DNA of 64,000 bases from Anaerolineales bacterium (GCA_020634155.1 JACKCI010000002.1:1640917-1704916); one strand, 5' to 3'; shown: positions 25,587-35,177, counted from the first letter of the stretch. Numbers and translations: made by a program. Notes: generated from the letters alone by a model not told the origin.

Positions 25587-26528
25587 CTAAAACTCCTCAC
25601 GACCCATTTCAATAAAGGCTTGAAAGCTAATCACGATCGAGACAATCGGAGGCCATAGTACCCCAAAGGCTGCGACCGCACCAAACAACACAATGGCTTG
25701 GAAATCACCGGGTAGTTGATAGGCGACCCATGCCACTACCGAAAAAGGAACAAACATCACGACCCACCGAATAATGCGTTGTTGTGTCGGCGCAATCGGT
25801 AAAAACAAAGGGTTACTCGGCAAGGTGCGATGAGCAAACCAAAGCATCAACAACAAGATTGCTAAGATAACCCCCAGAATAGTCGTACTCAGTAGCGTGA
25901 AATGGGGCAAACGTAGCACCACTACGCTACCTAAGACCACCCCAACCGCGCCCCACTCTAGTGGCTGTAATAACCAGTCTTCGCGTTCAATCCGACGCGG
26001 TAAGGGCAAATAAAAGATGAGGAGTGCGGGCAAGAGCAACATGGCAACGATATAGGGCAGACTATCACCGAGAGATGGCACATTGACACCCGCAGTGCGA
26101 ATTTCAGGTACCCAATGCAGCCATACGCCAACAAGAAAGCCAATAATCGGTGTTAGGCCATAAAGCCACTGCAAAGAAAACGCACCACAGTATAAGAAGC
26201 GGAAGCTCTGAAAAGCTAATAGAAACATGAGGGTTCCGAGGCCTGTCGCATAAAACAGCACACTCACAGGGAGATTGTGGTGTACACTGAGGGTAATGAG
26301 ACTGCTATGGGCAAGCCCAAAAACTCCCCCTACCAGAAGTACACTCGACCAAGGGTGAGTATACCAACGTGCTAGAGCGTCAAGGAGTGCAGTGCTAAGG
26401 GCGGCATAGATTGCTAGCACTGCCAGCCAATCGACAAGCGAGTAAGTTGCGGCCTGCTGCCAAGCAACAAATTCGGTAAAACCGAGCAGTAGAAGTGCAA
26501 ATGCAAGTCGAGGTGTCCATTTGTCCAT
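25587..26528 (-). CDS. Polytopic membrane protein of unknown function
   Basis: 313 residues, almost entirely hydrophobic, with about nine to ten membrane helices and short loops; no family recognised. TATAAT on the minus strand (26540-26535) ends only six bases before the ATG at 26528, so the mRNA may be leaderless. The methyltransferase gene follows by three bases and may act on a lipid handled by this protein, which is speculation from position. Confidence 0.7.
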   Translation of the reverse strand: MDKWTPRLAFALLLLGFTEFVAWQQAATYSLVDWLAVLAIYAALSTALLDALARWYTHPWSSVLLVGGVFGLAHSSLITLSVHHNLPVSVLFYATGLGTLMFLLAFQSFRFLYCGAFSLQWLYGLTPIIGFLVGVWLHWVPEIRTAGVNVPSLGDSLPYIVAMLLLPALLIFYLPLPRRIEREDWLLQPLEWGAVGVVLGSVVVLRLPHFTLLSTTILGVILAILLLMLWFAHRTLPSNPLFLPIAPTQQRIIRWVVMFVPFSVVAWVAYQLPGDFQAIVLFGAVAAFGVLWPPIVSIVISFQAFIEMGREEF

Positions 26529-26579
26529 GCAGCCATTATAAACCGATGCGCCCGAACCTGCACCGAATTGAGGAGAGTG

Positions 26580-27404
26580 ATGCTGGATTACTTAACCCAA
26601 CCCATTCCTGAAGAAGCCATCCCGACCATTTTTGATGAGACTCCGCTCTGGGGCGCACGCTTTGGGCAATTGATACTGGATTACCTTGAACTTCAGCCTA
26701 ACCTGACTGCGATTGACTTAGGATGTGCGACAGGCTTCCCGCTATTGGAGTTGGCGCATGTGCATGGGCCATCGTGTCAGTTTGTTGGAATTGATATCTG
26801 GGGGGCGGCCCTGCGCCGTGCTGTGCATAAACAGCAGGTTTATGGTCTCCAGCAGGTGCTGTTGGTACAAGCTGATGGGATAGCTATCCCCCTTGCTAAC
26901 CAGTCTGTTGATTTAATCGTCTCCAGTCTGGGAATCAACAATTTTGCTGACCCACAGGCTGTTCTTCACGAGTGCGGACGAGTCACTAAGGTTGGTGGAC
27001 GGCTAGTGCTGACAACCAATCTTACAGGCCACATGCGCGAGTTTTACGCGGTTTATCGGGAGGTCTTGCGCGACTTCGATCCCGCCTATCAAGAAGGCTT
27101 GACCCACAATGAGCAACATCGTGGCACACAGGCCTCAGTGGTAGCCTTAATCGAAGGGGCAGGCTATAACGTGTCGCGGATTGTGCGGGAGGAGTTTGTT
27201 TTGCGCTATCTGGATGGGAGTGCATTGCTGCGTCATAGCTTGACACGGCTCGGATTCTTGGATGGCTGGCGGAGGTTCTTGCACCCTGAAGATGAGCAGC
27301 CAGTCTTTGCCCGACTGGAAGCGGCGCTGAATCAAGTGGCGGCTCAAGCGGGGGAATTGCGCCTAACAATTCCGGCTCTGTATATTGAGGCAATACGACA
27401 GTAG
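26580..27404 (+). CDS. Class I SAM-dependent methyltransferase
   Basis: About 274 residues from ATG 26580 (GAGGAG just before; TTG 26568 is less likely). Motif I AIDLGCATGFPLLELA, FVGIDIWGAAL, and VDLIVSSLGINNFADP, the methyltransferase-11 pattern. The C-terminal 100 residues look like an acceptor-binding region. Divergent from the membrane-protein/methyltransferase pair at 24961-26528; the two methyltransferases differ clearly in sequence. The substrate is unknown. Confidence 0.85.
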   Translation: MLDYLTQPIPEEAIPTIFDETPLWGARFGQLILDYLELQPNLTAIDLGCATGFPLLELAHVHGPSCQFVGIDIWGAALRRAVHKQQVYGLQQVLLVQADGIAIPLANQSVDLIVSSLGINNFADPQAVLHECGRVTKVGGRLVLTTNLTGHMREFYAVYREVLRDFDPAYQEGLTHNEQHRGTQASVVALIEGAGYNVSRIVREEFVLRYLDGSALLRHSLTRLGFLDGWRRFLHPEDEQPVFARLEAALNQVAAQAGELRLTIPALYIEAIRQ

Positions 27405-27473
27405 AAGTCGGTCTAGGGTATATGCTACAATCAGGCTCATAACCCCTGTTATCGTTTAGAAAGCCCGTATTCA

Positions 27474-28388
27474 ATGAGCGATTACTACAAAATATTGGGT
27501 GTTCCCCGCACGGCAACTGAAAAAGAGATTAAGCGTGCTTATCGTGAATTGGCCCGCCAATATCATCCCGACCTCAACCCCGGTGATGAGGAGGCCGAAA
27601 ACCGCTTCAAGCAAATTAATGAAGCCTATGAGGTCTTGGGCGATCCTGAAAAACGTACCCGCTATGATGAATATGGGCAGTTTTGGAAGACACGCGGCGC
27701 ACCAGCAGGTGGGGTTGATTGGAGCCGCTGGGCCAGCAACTTTGGCAGTGGCAGCAGCAGCCGGCGCACCAGCAATGGCAGCAACTCCGGAGGCTTTTTC
27801 TCGGAGATTTTTAATGTCTTGTTTGGTCAAGAAAGCCCGCGTACTGAGACCCGCTCCACCAAGACGCCTATTCGGGGGCGCGATGTGGAATATATGGTCA
27901 ATGTTACCTTGGAAGAAGCCTATCAAGGCACCTCACGTAAGATTACAGGTGAGCGCGGCTATCAATTTACAGCCCATATTCCGGCTGGCTCACGCGAGGG
28001 CACCAAGATACGCTTCGCCGCCCAAGGCAAGCCCGGATTTGCAGGTGGGGTACGGGGTGATTTATATGTGGTGGTCTCGGTTGATGAACACCCGATTTTT
28101 GAGCGCGATGGGGATGACCTGTTTATTGATTTGAAAATCGACCTCTACACCGCTGTCTTGGGTGGGGAAGAGCGTATCCCAACGCTTGCGGGTGATGTCA
28201 AGTTGCGTATCCCACCCGGCACCCAATCAGGGCAACGGATACGGCTTCAGAATAAAGGCATGCCGCTCTTGCGTGACCCTAATCTTTATGGGGATATGTA
28301 TGTGCGGCCTATGGTGCAGGTGCCAGCCGATTTAACCAATGAAGAACGGAGTCTTTTTGAGCGGCTCCGACAGATACGGGAAGGGTAG
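27474..28388 (+). CDS. CbpA-type DnaJ co-chaperone
   Basis: 304 residues: J domain (1-65) with the HPD triad in ARQYHPDLNPGD that stimulates DnaK, a Gly/Ser-rich linker (about 75-110), and the two-barrel DnaJ C-terminal substrate domain (VEYMVNVTLEEAYQGTSRKI ... LRIPPGTQSGQRIRL). It lacks the zinc fingers of true DnaJ, so it belongs to the CbpA/DjlA-like class B group. TACAAT at 27426-27431 may be the promoter -10. The HtrA gene follows by four bases. Confidence 0.93.
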   Translation: MSDYYKILGVPRTATEKEIKRAYRELARQYHPDLNPGDEEAENRFKQINEAYEVLGDPEKRTRYDEYGQFWKTRGAPAGGVDWSRWASNFGSGSSSRRTSNGSNSGGFFSEIFNVLFGQESPRTETRSTKTPIRGRDVEYMVNVTLEEAYQGTSRKITGERGYQFTAHIPAGSREGTKIRFAAQGKPGFAGGVRGDLYVVVSVDEHPIFERDGDDLFIDLKIDLYTAVLGGEERIPTLAGDVKLRIPPGTQSGQRIRLQNKGMPLLRDPNLYGDMYVRPMVQVPADLTNEERSLFERLRQIREG

Positions 28389-28392
28389 CGTA

Positions 28393-29646
28393 ATGATGAA
28401 GCAATGGCTCTGGCTTGTGTTGAGTGTACTCTTAATAAGCGGTTGCGCGGTTAGCCGTGATGCAGATACAAAAGACGATGTAGTCACCTATCACGAGGTT
28501 ACACCCGCCTCTAATTCAGTTACAACAGCGCTTGTCCAAGTCAGCCACCCTATCCAACCTGCTATCGAGGGATGGGCAATAGCCCCAACCGCCACCCCGC
28601 TCCCTCCTGAATTTGGTGAGCAAGCCAACGCTGCCCAAGCGGTATTGGTCAACCTCTATCAGCGTGTCAATCCAGCAGTGGTTAATATCGAGGTGGTGGC
28701 AGGCGGCAATCTGGTCGTGAGTAGCGGGTCGGGTTTTGTCATTGATCAAACGGGGCATATTGTGACCAATGCTCACGTGGTGCTGGGAGCCAGCGAGATT
28801 ATTGTCACTTTCCATGATGGCTTGATGGTAACGGCTAACTTGGTGGGCTATGATACCTTCAGTGATATTGCGGTTATTCAGGTCAATGTCCCCAGCGAAA
28901 ACCTGGTGACAGTAGAGTTTGGGAATAGCAACGACCTCCAAGTTGGGCAATATGTGGTGGCAATTGGAAACCCCTTTGGCCTGCGGAGTAGTATGACAAC
29001 GGGTATTATCAGCGCCACTGGGCGCACCCTCGACTCCAACCAATTGATTAATGGCGCATCGGGTGACCGATATAGTAACCCCGCTATCATCCAAATTGAT
29101 GCGACCGTCAACCCCGGTAATTCTGGTGGCCCAGTGCTGGATATTCAAGGTCGCGTGATTGGCATTGCAACCGCCATTCGCTCCGATTCAGGCCTCTTTG
29201 AAGGAATTGCTTACGCAGTACCCGTCAACACTATTTTGCGGGTGGTACCACAGTTGATTGAGCGCGGGGTTGCTACCTATCCTTGGCTGGGCATCAGCGC
29301 TGAACCACTGGAAGACCCCGGTGTGAGCATGTACGCGGTCGCTGAGGTGTTGGGGCTACCGATTCGCAATGGGGTGCTAGTCAGTTCAGTAATTGAAAAC
29401 TCACCCGCCGCTCAAGCAGGTCTGCGGGGCGGCAATGCTGAAGATGTCATTAGTATTCGCGGGATACCGGTGCGGATTGGGGGCGATATTATTATTGCGG
29501 TCAATGGACAGCCTGTGACCGATATTGATGATTTGCTGGAATATCTGGTGCAGAACACCTCGCCCGGTGACCTAATTACCCTAACGGTGTATCGTGATAA
29601 TCAGACCTTGGATGTACCCGTTGTCCTTGGTGAACGACCCAACTAG
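28393..29646 (+). CDS. HtrA/Deg-type serine protease lipoprotein
   Basis: 417 residues from ATG 28393. A lipobox (LISGC18) anchors it outside the membrane. The chymotrypsin-like domain has His128 (NAHVV), Asp158 (FSDIAV) and Ser244 (PGNSGGP); one PDZ domain spans about 300-412. Such proteases degrade or refold misfolded envelope proteins. It sits four bases after the CbpA-like gene, making a protein-quality pair that spans both sides of the membrane, and nadE follows by five bases. Confidence 0.93.
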   Translation: MMKQWLWLVLSVLLISGCAVSRDADTKDDVVTYHEVTPASNSVTTALVQVSHPIQPAIEGWAIAPTATPLPPEFGEQANAAQAVLVNLYQRVNPAVVNIEVVAGGNLVVSSGSGFVIDQTGHIVTNAHVVLGASEIIVTFHDGLMVTANLVGYDTFSDIAVIQVNVPSENLVTVEFGNSNDLQVGQYVVAIGNPFGLRSSMTTGIISATGRTLDSNQLINGASGDRYSNPAIIQIDATVNPGNSGGPVLDIQGRVIGIATAIRSDSGLFEGIAYAVPVNTILRVVPQLIERGVATYPWLGISAEPLEDPGVSMYAVAEVLGLPIRNGVLVSSVIENSPAAQAGLRGGNAEDVISIRGIPVRIGGDIIIAVNGQPVTDIDDLLEYLVQNTSPGDLITLTVYRDNQTLDVPVVLGERPN

Positions 29647-29651
29647 GTGGC

Positions 29652-30491
29652 ATGATGGAACGTTTTTTAGAGTATTTGCAGATTAATACCACCCTCGCCC
29701 GCGATATTCTGGTGCGCTTTGTCCGCGATGAAGTCCAGCGCAATGGCTTTGAGCGGGTGGTGTTGGGGGTCAGCGGCGGCATTGACTCGGCTCTCAGTGC
29801 CTTCATTGCAGCCGAGGCACTTGGGCCGCAAAACGTCCTCGGCATACAGATGCCGCACAGTACCTCCAATCCGACCAGCTTCGCGGATGGCACCTTAGTT
29901 ATCGAACACCTCGGTATTCGCCATGACCAAGTGGACATTAGCCCGATGGTTGACCCATTGATGGAGCGCTTTCCGGATATGACGCCCGTGCGACGTGGCA
30001 ACGTCATGGCTCGCCAACGCATGATAGTGCTATACGACCAGTCAATGGCATTCAATGGCTTGGTGGCGGGTACCAGCAATAAGACCGAGGCACTATTGGG
30101 CTATACCACTCTATTTGGTGATAGCGCAGCAGCTTTTCAGCCGATTGGCGATTTGTACAAAAACCAAGTCCGTCAATTGGCACAGGCGATGGGTGTGCCG
30201 CAGCCGATTATCGACAAGGCCCCGTCTGCTGATCTGTGGGAAGGTCAAACTGATGAGGGTGAATTGGGTTATACCTATGACATGGCTGACCAAGCGCTCT
30301 ATCTCTTGGTAGACCTGCGCTATACGGTTGAGGAATGTGTGGCAGCGGGTTTTGAGCGACGCTTCATTGAGAATGTGTGGCAACGGGTGCGGCGCAACCA
30401 TTACAAGCGCACAGTGCCGAATGTCGCCAAACTGAGCGGACGCACGCTCGGTCACGATTTTCTGTATTTGCGGAGTTGGTCGGCAGGTTAG
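29652..30491 (+). CDS. nadE: NAD+ synthetase (ammonia-dependent type)
   Basis: 279 residues with the PP-loop ATP site GVSGGIDSALSAF and the downstream GTSNKTEALLGYTT and PSADLWEGQTDEGELG signatures of NadE, which amidates nicotinic acid adenine dinucleotide to NAD+. There is no glutaminase domain, so ammonia is the likely nitrogen donor. Third gene of the CbpA-HtrA-NadE transcript. Its stop interlocks (TTAG) with the convergent Tat-like gene. Confidence 0.93.
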   Translation: MMERFLEYLQINTTLARDILVRFVRDEVQRNGFERVVLGVSGGIDSALSAFIAAEALGPQNVLGIQMPHSTSNPTSFADGTLVIEHLGIRHDQVDISPMVDPLMERFPDMTPVRRGNVMARQRMIVLYDQSMAFNGLVAGTSNKTEALLGYTTLFGDSAAAFQPIGDLYKNQVRQLAQAMGVPQPIIDKAPSADLWEGQTDEGELGYTYDMADQALYLLVDLRYTVEECVAAGFERRFIENVWQRVRRNHYKRTVPNVAKLSGRTLGHDFLYLRSWSAG

Positions 30492-30922
30492 CTCACGCTA
30501 TCGGTATCACTATCGGCGGGTGGGGTTTCGGCAGCGTCGGGGGTGTATTGCCATGCACTGTAGCGATCTGCGCCACTTGCTTCCTCATCACGCTCAGTAG
30601 TGGCGCTAGTGGTGGGTTTGCGGTTCTGCTCCACCTTCTCGGCAATTTTAACAGCTTCACCAACCAGATTAGGGGCTGAAGTAGCGCGTCGGATGTCACT
30701 GGTCACCCGTTGAAAATCTTGGGCGGCTTTGCGAATTTGTTGACCGTCTTCGCCTAAATCCTTGGTCATTTCATCCATCATTTTTTGCCATGCAATGCGG
30801 AACTGGCGGACATAGCGCCCTGCCTCCCGCGCCCATACTGCACTGCGGCGTGGGCCAGCAATAATCAATATCAGTAGTGCTACTAAAAGGAACTCGGCGG
30901 TTCCTATCCCGAAAATTTCCAT
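30488..30922 (-). CDS. TatA/TatB-like twin-arginine translocase protein
   Basis: 144 residues: a short N-terminal membrane helix beginning MEIFGIGTAEFLLVALL, then GPRR and an amphipathic helix (REAGRYVRQFRIAW). The tail is polar and Glu/Thr-rich. This is the TatA/B layout for export of folded proteins; the length and the charged tail favour TatB-like. No tatC is beside it. It follows cdsA by eight bases. Confidence 0.82.
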   Translation of the reverse strand: MEIFGIGTAEFLLVALLILIIAGPRRSAVWAREAGRYVRQFRIAWQKMMDEMTKDLGEDGQQIRKAAQDFQRVTSDIRRATSAPNLVGEAVKIAEKVEQNRKPTTSATTERDEEASGADRYSAWQYTPDAAETPPADSDTDSVS

Positions 30923-30930
30923 GATGCCTC

Positions 30931-31584
30931 CTAAAGCGCAACAATCAAGGCTGCCAAGGGTGCCGCCAACAAAATGCCATCAATACGGTCAAGCATGCCT
31001 CCATGACCGGGTAGAATATGACCAGAATCTTTGACCTTGAAGCGTCGCTTTATTTTTGATTCTAACAAATCGCCTAGAATGGTGGCAATGGGGATTAAGC
31101 CCGCCAGCAAAATAACATCCCAGCGAATAGGCAGACCCGTGATAGCTGCAACTGCCACTACCGCTGATGCCCCGCAGCTAAATCCACCCATGACACCTTC
31201 CCATGTTTTCTTAGGGGAGATACGCGGCACAAAGGGGGTCTTCCCAAAGAGCCGTCCCGAGACATAGGCAGCAGCGTCTGTCGCCCATGACCCAGCAATC
31301 AATACCAAAAACCACTCATAGCCTAGACTCCGCAGCCACAAGGTTGCCATCAAAGGTGCGGTAAAATAACCCACTCCAAACAGGATATTGCGCCAGCTAA
31401 TACTGGGTTGTTGGTGGACAATATAGGCATATTCAAAGGCGGCCAGCCCAATTGCGCCAACAATGACCAGCGCGGTTGTCCACCATGCGTATAGAATCAG
31501 GCCAATGACCAGCGGCCCTCCAACCACGGCAGTCAAAACCCGCATCCCAAGATTGGTTTGAAACCAAGGTGTTACTGGTGTCAT
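30931..31584 (-). CDS. cdsA: Phosphatidate cytidylyltransferase
   Basis: About 217 residues from ATG 31584, chosen because it immediately follows the preceding stop. Around six to seven membrane helices; the C-terminal signature is clear: SPKKTWEGVMGGF, DLLESKIKRRFKVKDSG and PGHGGMLDRIDG, the CDP-diglyceride synthase motif. It makes CDP-diacylglycerol from CTP and phosphatidate, the entry to phospholipid synthesis. It is somewhat short for the family. Confidence 0.92.
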   Translation of the reverse strand: MTPVTPWFQTNLGMRVLTAVVGGPLVIGLILYAWWTTALVIVGAIGLAAFEYAYIVHQQPSISWRNILFGVGYFTAPLMATLWLRSLGYEWFLVLIAGSWATDAAAYVSGRLFGKTPFVPRISPKKTWEGVMGGFSCGASAVVAVAAITGLPIRWDVILLAGLIPIATILGDLLESKIKRRFKVKDSGHILPGHGGMLDRIDGILLAAPLAALIVAL

Positions 31585-31585
31585 A

Positions 31586-32632
31586 TTATCCTTCGTCAAT
31601 ATAGTGCGGTGCCGCAAAATGGCTATCGGGCGACAAATCAATGAGTTCTTGCTCGTGTACTACCTGATTATTTAATGCCTCATAAAGATCAGGGTTTACC
31701 GCGGGGTCGATAGCATAACGCCAGCGACGGTTACCGACTTCACGTAAAACGGAGCGACAGGTATCACAGCGCACAGTCCGTTTCACACGGGGAATACCTA
31801 ACAGTCGGTCTACCCGCTCCTCAATACTCAAGATACCCTCTTGGCAAGCAGGACAATGATACAACACAAAACCACCAGCATAGCGGTCTAGCGCTGCTGC
31901 TCGGCGTGCATACATGACCATATAGCCTCCAGCAATGAGCGTCAAGAGTACACCACCCACCAGCAGGAATGGCGATAGGCTTGGGGTGCTGTTTCCTTCA
32001 GCGGGGCGGGTGCGCTCTACCACTGGTGGCGGGCGGGTTGGCGTGATGCTCGGCGTATCGGTTGCGGTGGGAGTCAGGGTAATCGTCGGTGTGGCAGTGA
32101 GCGTTGGGGTGTAGGTCAGGGTGGCCGTTGCGGTATCGGTGGGCGTGGCAGTGGCGGTGGCGGTATCACTAGGTGTAGCGGAAGGGGTGACGCTGGCGGT
32201 GTAGGTCGCGGTGGCCGTTTGGGTTCCGGTGAGGGTGACGGAGGGTGTCAAAGTTATGCTGGGGGTAAGGGTCTGGCTTGGAGTTTCAGTGGTCGATGGA
32301 GTGGCGGTTAAAGTTTCGGTGAAGGTTGGCGTTTGTGTAAAGGTTGCGCTAGGGGTTGGGCTTGGTGTTGATGTCGATGTTGAGCTAGGCGTTAGGCTGG
32401 GTGTGGTGGTAGGCGTGCGACTGGGGGTATACGTTGCAGAAGGCTGAAACGTCCGTGAAGGGGTGGCTGTTGGACTTAGGATTGGTGGCAGGCTCAGGCG
32501 AATAGTGGGGACAAAGCGCGTTGGTGTTGGGAAATCCTGCGCTGAAACATGAATTGGCGACAGGTTGATACAGACCCAACCTGCCGCCAATAGTATCCCC
32601 CCTAGCGCTAACCGCGCCCATTGCTTATTCAT
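31586..32632 (-). CDS. Mucin-like Thr/Ser/Pro-rich membrane protein with cytoplasmic zinc ribbon
   Basis: 348 residues from ATG 32632, which overlaps the kinase gene's end by eight bases. N-terminal signal helix, then about 150 residues of TPSxTPT/TATxT repeats (probably extended, perhaps glycosylated, outside the cell), a membrane helix near 215-238 (FLLVGGVLLTLIAGG), and a C-terminal domain with CPAC and CDTC that may bind zinc inside the cell. Coupled to the kinase-FGE gene, so it may be its partner or substrate. Family not recognised. Confidence 0.72.
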   Translation of the reverse strand: MNKQWARLALGGILLAAGWVCINLSPIHVSAQDFPTPTRFVPTIRLSLPPILSPTATPSRTFQPSATYTPSRTPTTTPSLTPSSTSTSTPSPTPSATFTQTPTFTETLTATPSTTETPSQTLTPSITLTPSVTLTGTQTATATYTASVTPSATPSDTATATATPTDTATATLTYTPTLTATPTITLTPTATDTPSITPTRPPPVVERTRPAEGNSTPSLSPFLLVGGVLLTLIAGGYMVMYARRAAALDRYAGGFVLYHCPACQEGILSIEERVDRLLGIPRVKRTVRCDTCRSVLREVGNRRWRYAIDPAVNPDLYEALNNQVVHEQELIDLSPDSHFAAPHYIDEG

Positions 32633-35120
32633 CAACCCTATCCATTGCACAACGGAAGCCAAAACTTAAGTCGATTGTATCCGGTAACGCGGGTAGGCGG
32701 GCAGTCGTAGTAAATTCAGTAGTCCCAACTGGATTGCGCTCAGTTGGGCCACCACCCCGCAGTATGCGTTGCGTCCCTGATAGTGGGCCTGTTGGGTTAA
32801 TCACCCCTTCACTGGAGGCATAATAGTCTTCAGCATACCAGTCATTGACCCATTCCCACGCATTGCCAGCCATGTCATTGAGGCCAAAGGCGCTCTTGCC
32901 ATCAGGATAAAGGCCAACATCAACAAATTCAATCCCAGTTTGCCCCACATTGGCGGGAACCACACCATTAACAGTACGTTCATCGCCCCAAGGATATTGG
33001 CGTCCACTATCGCCCCGTGCCGCAAACTCCCATTCGGCCTCAGTGGGGAGACGTTTGTCCGCCCATTCACAATAGGCTACTGCGCCTTCCCATGTGACCC
33101 CTGTTACCGGGTGATTATCCGTGCCAACAGAAAATGTCGCAACTTCTGATTCGGGACGCTGGCGCACCCGCACCTCTTTAGAATAGAGGTTAATCCAAAC
33201 GTCGCGGGTAGGCGCACCGATATTGCCGGGTTGCTCATTAGCACTGCCATAAGCGCCACTGGCGGCCCCTTCAAATAACATCAAAATCAGTTCTTGGGTG
33301 CTGAGGTCAACATAACCATCAGCGGGATTGTTGCGTGAATAGCAACAGGTCATACCATCACCAAGTAGGACTTGTTGTTGGCTATCATGCACGCCGGGGG
33401 TCAACATCATATGAGCGCCGATGCCGCTATACAGCAATTCATCATTGACATAGACATCGGCATTGCCCCATGTGGCAACGGCAGATACCAAACGCGGCCA
33501 AATAGGACTCTCTTGACCGCTGTCTCCGTGCATTAGCACATGGTCGCCAACACCCCCTTCATGAAAGTCATTGCTGGCCTCAAAGACCTGATGCTCAATG
33601 CGGATGTCGCCCGTGATGGCAAGACCCGCCTCGGGATGGATAGTCCCTGTAAATTCGACTGTTACTAGCCCCGTTTCATCATCGGCATTGAGGTCAACGG
33701 TCATGGTGCCATCCTCATAGAACTCGATGCCTTGACCGTTATAAACAAAGCGGTTCTCAAAAGTGCCAACAACGTAGACCCCGTCGCCGTCGATATTCCA
33801 TTGTGAGGTCTCGCTGCGTTCCCATGAGGCTGGCTCGATATAGCCCGTGTCTAGTACAAAGGCATAATAATCTGCGTTAGTGACCTCTTGCTGATCGATG
33901 AAATAAGGCGAGAGTGAGACTTGGTGAGGAGGCCCTTCAATGCTATCTCCGCCAGCTGACCCCATCCGAAAGGTGCCGTCGGGAATATAGACCATGCCAT
34001 CGGGTGCTGTTGGGATGTCTGCGGCGGGCGCGGTGTCGTTGTCTTCGTCTGTGTTTCTCGATTCCATTACCAATAAAGCGACCACTACCAGTAACAACCC
34101 TACAATGGCTGCCAACGCTATGAGTACATTGCGCTGGAAGTAAACGGTGGTCTTACTGACCGCAACTTGGGTACCCGGTTGACTGGCTAACATCACCGTT
34201 GGGTCTTCTTTGGGTGCTGCTGTTAAGATTTGCCGAAATTCAGCATTGCGGAATTGGCTGGTAGCGGGGGGGAGTTGGTCGAGCTTTTGGTCAAGTTCGG
34301 CCACCATCTCGGCAACAGAGGCAAAGCGTAAAGCGGGGTCTTTGGCTAGGGCACGCAGAATGACAGCCTCAACATTGGGTTCAACATGGTGGTCGGTGAT
34401 TTCACTGGGTAAGCGGGGGATGCTTTGGAGGTGCTGCACCAGCACATTGGCAAAGGTATCCCCTTTGAAAGGTACTTCACCTGTGACCATTTCATATAGG
34501 ACAATTCCCAGCGCGTAAATATCAGAGCGCTCGGTGACTTCAGCACCAGATGCCTGCTCTGGCGACATATAAGCGGGGGTTCCGGAGCTAACACCTGTTG
34601 CGGTCAATTGGGATTGCCCACTCAGCCGTGCAAGGCCAAAGTCAGTTAAAACAGCCCGTTCTCCCACCATGACCACGTTGGAAGGCTTGATGTCACGGTG
34701 AATGATGCCTTGTTGATGGGCATAGCCAACGGCATCCGCGATTTGCTTGAAAATAGCTCGGGTACGGTCAGGGGGCAGACCGCCCGCACTCTGCAAAATC
34801 ATCTCGCGCAGGGTATGGCCTTCGAGCAACTCCATGACCATGTAGTGAACGCCATCTTGGACATCAAAGTCATAGACTCGCACAATATGGTTGTGATTCA
34901 GGCGGGCGATGGCTTGGGCTTCACGCCGAAAGCGTTCCGCGCCCTCTTTGCTTTCCATCATGGTCGGGTTCATAACTTTGATAGCAATATCTTGGTTGAG
35001 AGCAGGGTTGGTGGCGCGATACACTTCGGCCATTGCACCGCGACCCAACAGGCCTTTAATCTCGTATTTGCCAAGTTTGGAACCGGGCACAAAATAGGAA
35101 AGTGATCTGGGTTCTGCCAT
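32625..35120 (-). CDS. Transmembrane Ser/Thr kinase with extracellular FGE-sulfatase-like domain
   Basis: 831 residues. Kinase 15-285: GRGAMAEVY loop, Lys48, HRDIKPSN (Asp143), DFG160-162, SPEQ. Membrane helix 331-353. A formylglycine-generating-enzyme-type domain spans 375-828, opening MVYIPDGTFRMGS and closing GFRCA, with LPTEAEWEFAARG, YPWGDE and GLNDMAGNAWEWVNDWY. Between residues about 432 and 660 it is split by a beta-rich insert. No paired active-site Cys is evident, so the domain is more likely a sensor or binding module than an enzyme. Its promoter faces that of proS. Confidence 0.92.
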   Translation of the reverse strand: MAEPRSLSYFVPGSKLGKYEIKGLLGRGAMAEVYRATNPALNQDIAIKVMNPTMMESKEGAERFRREAQAIARLNHNHIVRVYDFDVQDGVHYMVMELLEGHTLREMILQSAGGLPPDRTRAIFKQIADAVGYAHQQGIIHRDIKPSNVVMVGERAVLTDFGLARLSGQSQLTATGVSSGTPAYMSPEQASGAEVTERSDIYALGIVLYEMVTGEVPFKGDTFANVLVQHLQSIPRLPSEITDHHVEPNVEAVILRALAKDPALRFASVAEMVAELDQKLDQLPPATSQFRNAEFRQILTAAPKEDPTVMLASQPGTQVAVSKTTVYFQRNVLIALAAIVGLLLVVVALLVMESRNTDEDNDTAPAADIPTAPDGMVYIPDGTFRMGSAGGDSIEGPPHQVSLSPYFIDQQEVTNADYYAFVLDTGYIEPASWERSETSQWNIDGDGVYVVGTFENRFVYNGQGIEFYEDGTMTVDLNADDETGLVTVEFTGTIHPEAGLAITGDIRIEHQVFEASNDFHEGGVGDHVLMHGDSGQESPIWPRLVSAVATWGNADVYVNDELLYSGIGAHMMLTPGVHDSQQQVLLGDGMTCCYSRNNPADGYVDLSTQELILMLFEGAASGAYGSANEQPGNIGAPTRDVWINLYSKEVRVRQRPESEVATFSVGTDNHPVTGVTWEGAVAYCEWADKRLPTEAEWEFAARGDSGRQYPWGDERTVNGVVPANVGQTGIEFVDVGLYPDGKSAFGLNDMAGNAWEWVNDWYAEDYYASSEGVINPTGPLSGTQRILRGGGPTERNPVGTTEFTTTARLPALPDTIDLSFGFRCAMDRVDE

Positions 35121-35148
35121 TGATTCTACACCTCAAGAACTTAGCACA

Positions 35149-35177
35149 ACTATAAGTGAATCGCAGATGCTTGACAA
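35149..35177 (-). promoter_or_regulatory. Promoter of the kinase-FGE gene
   Basis: On the minus strand TTGTCA (35177-35172), a 17-base spacer and TATAGT (35154-35149) give a near-consensus sigma-70 promoter reading into the kinase gene at 35120. Its -35 box covers six of the seven bases TTGACAA that also form the -35 box of the rightward promoter. Confidence 0.7.
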
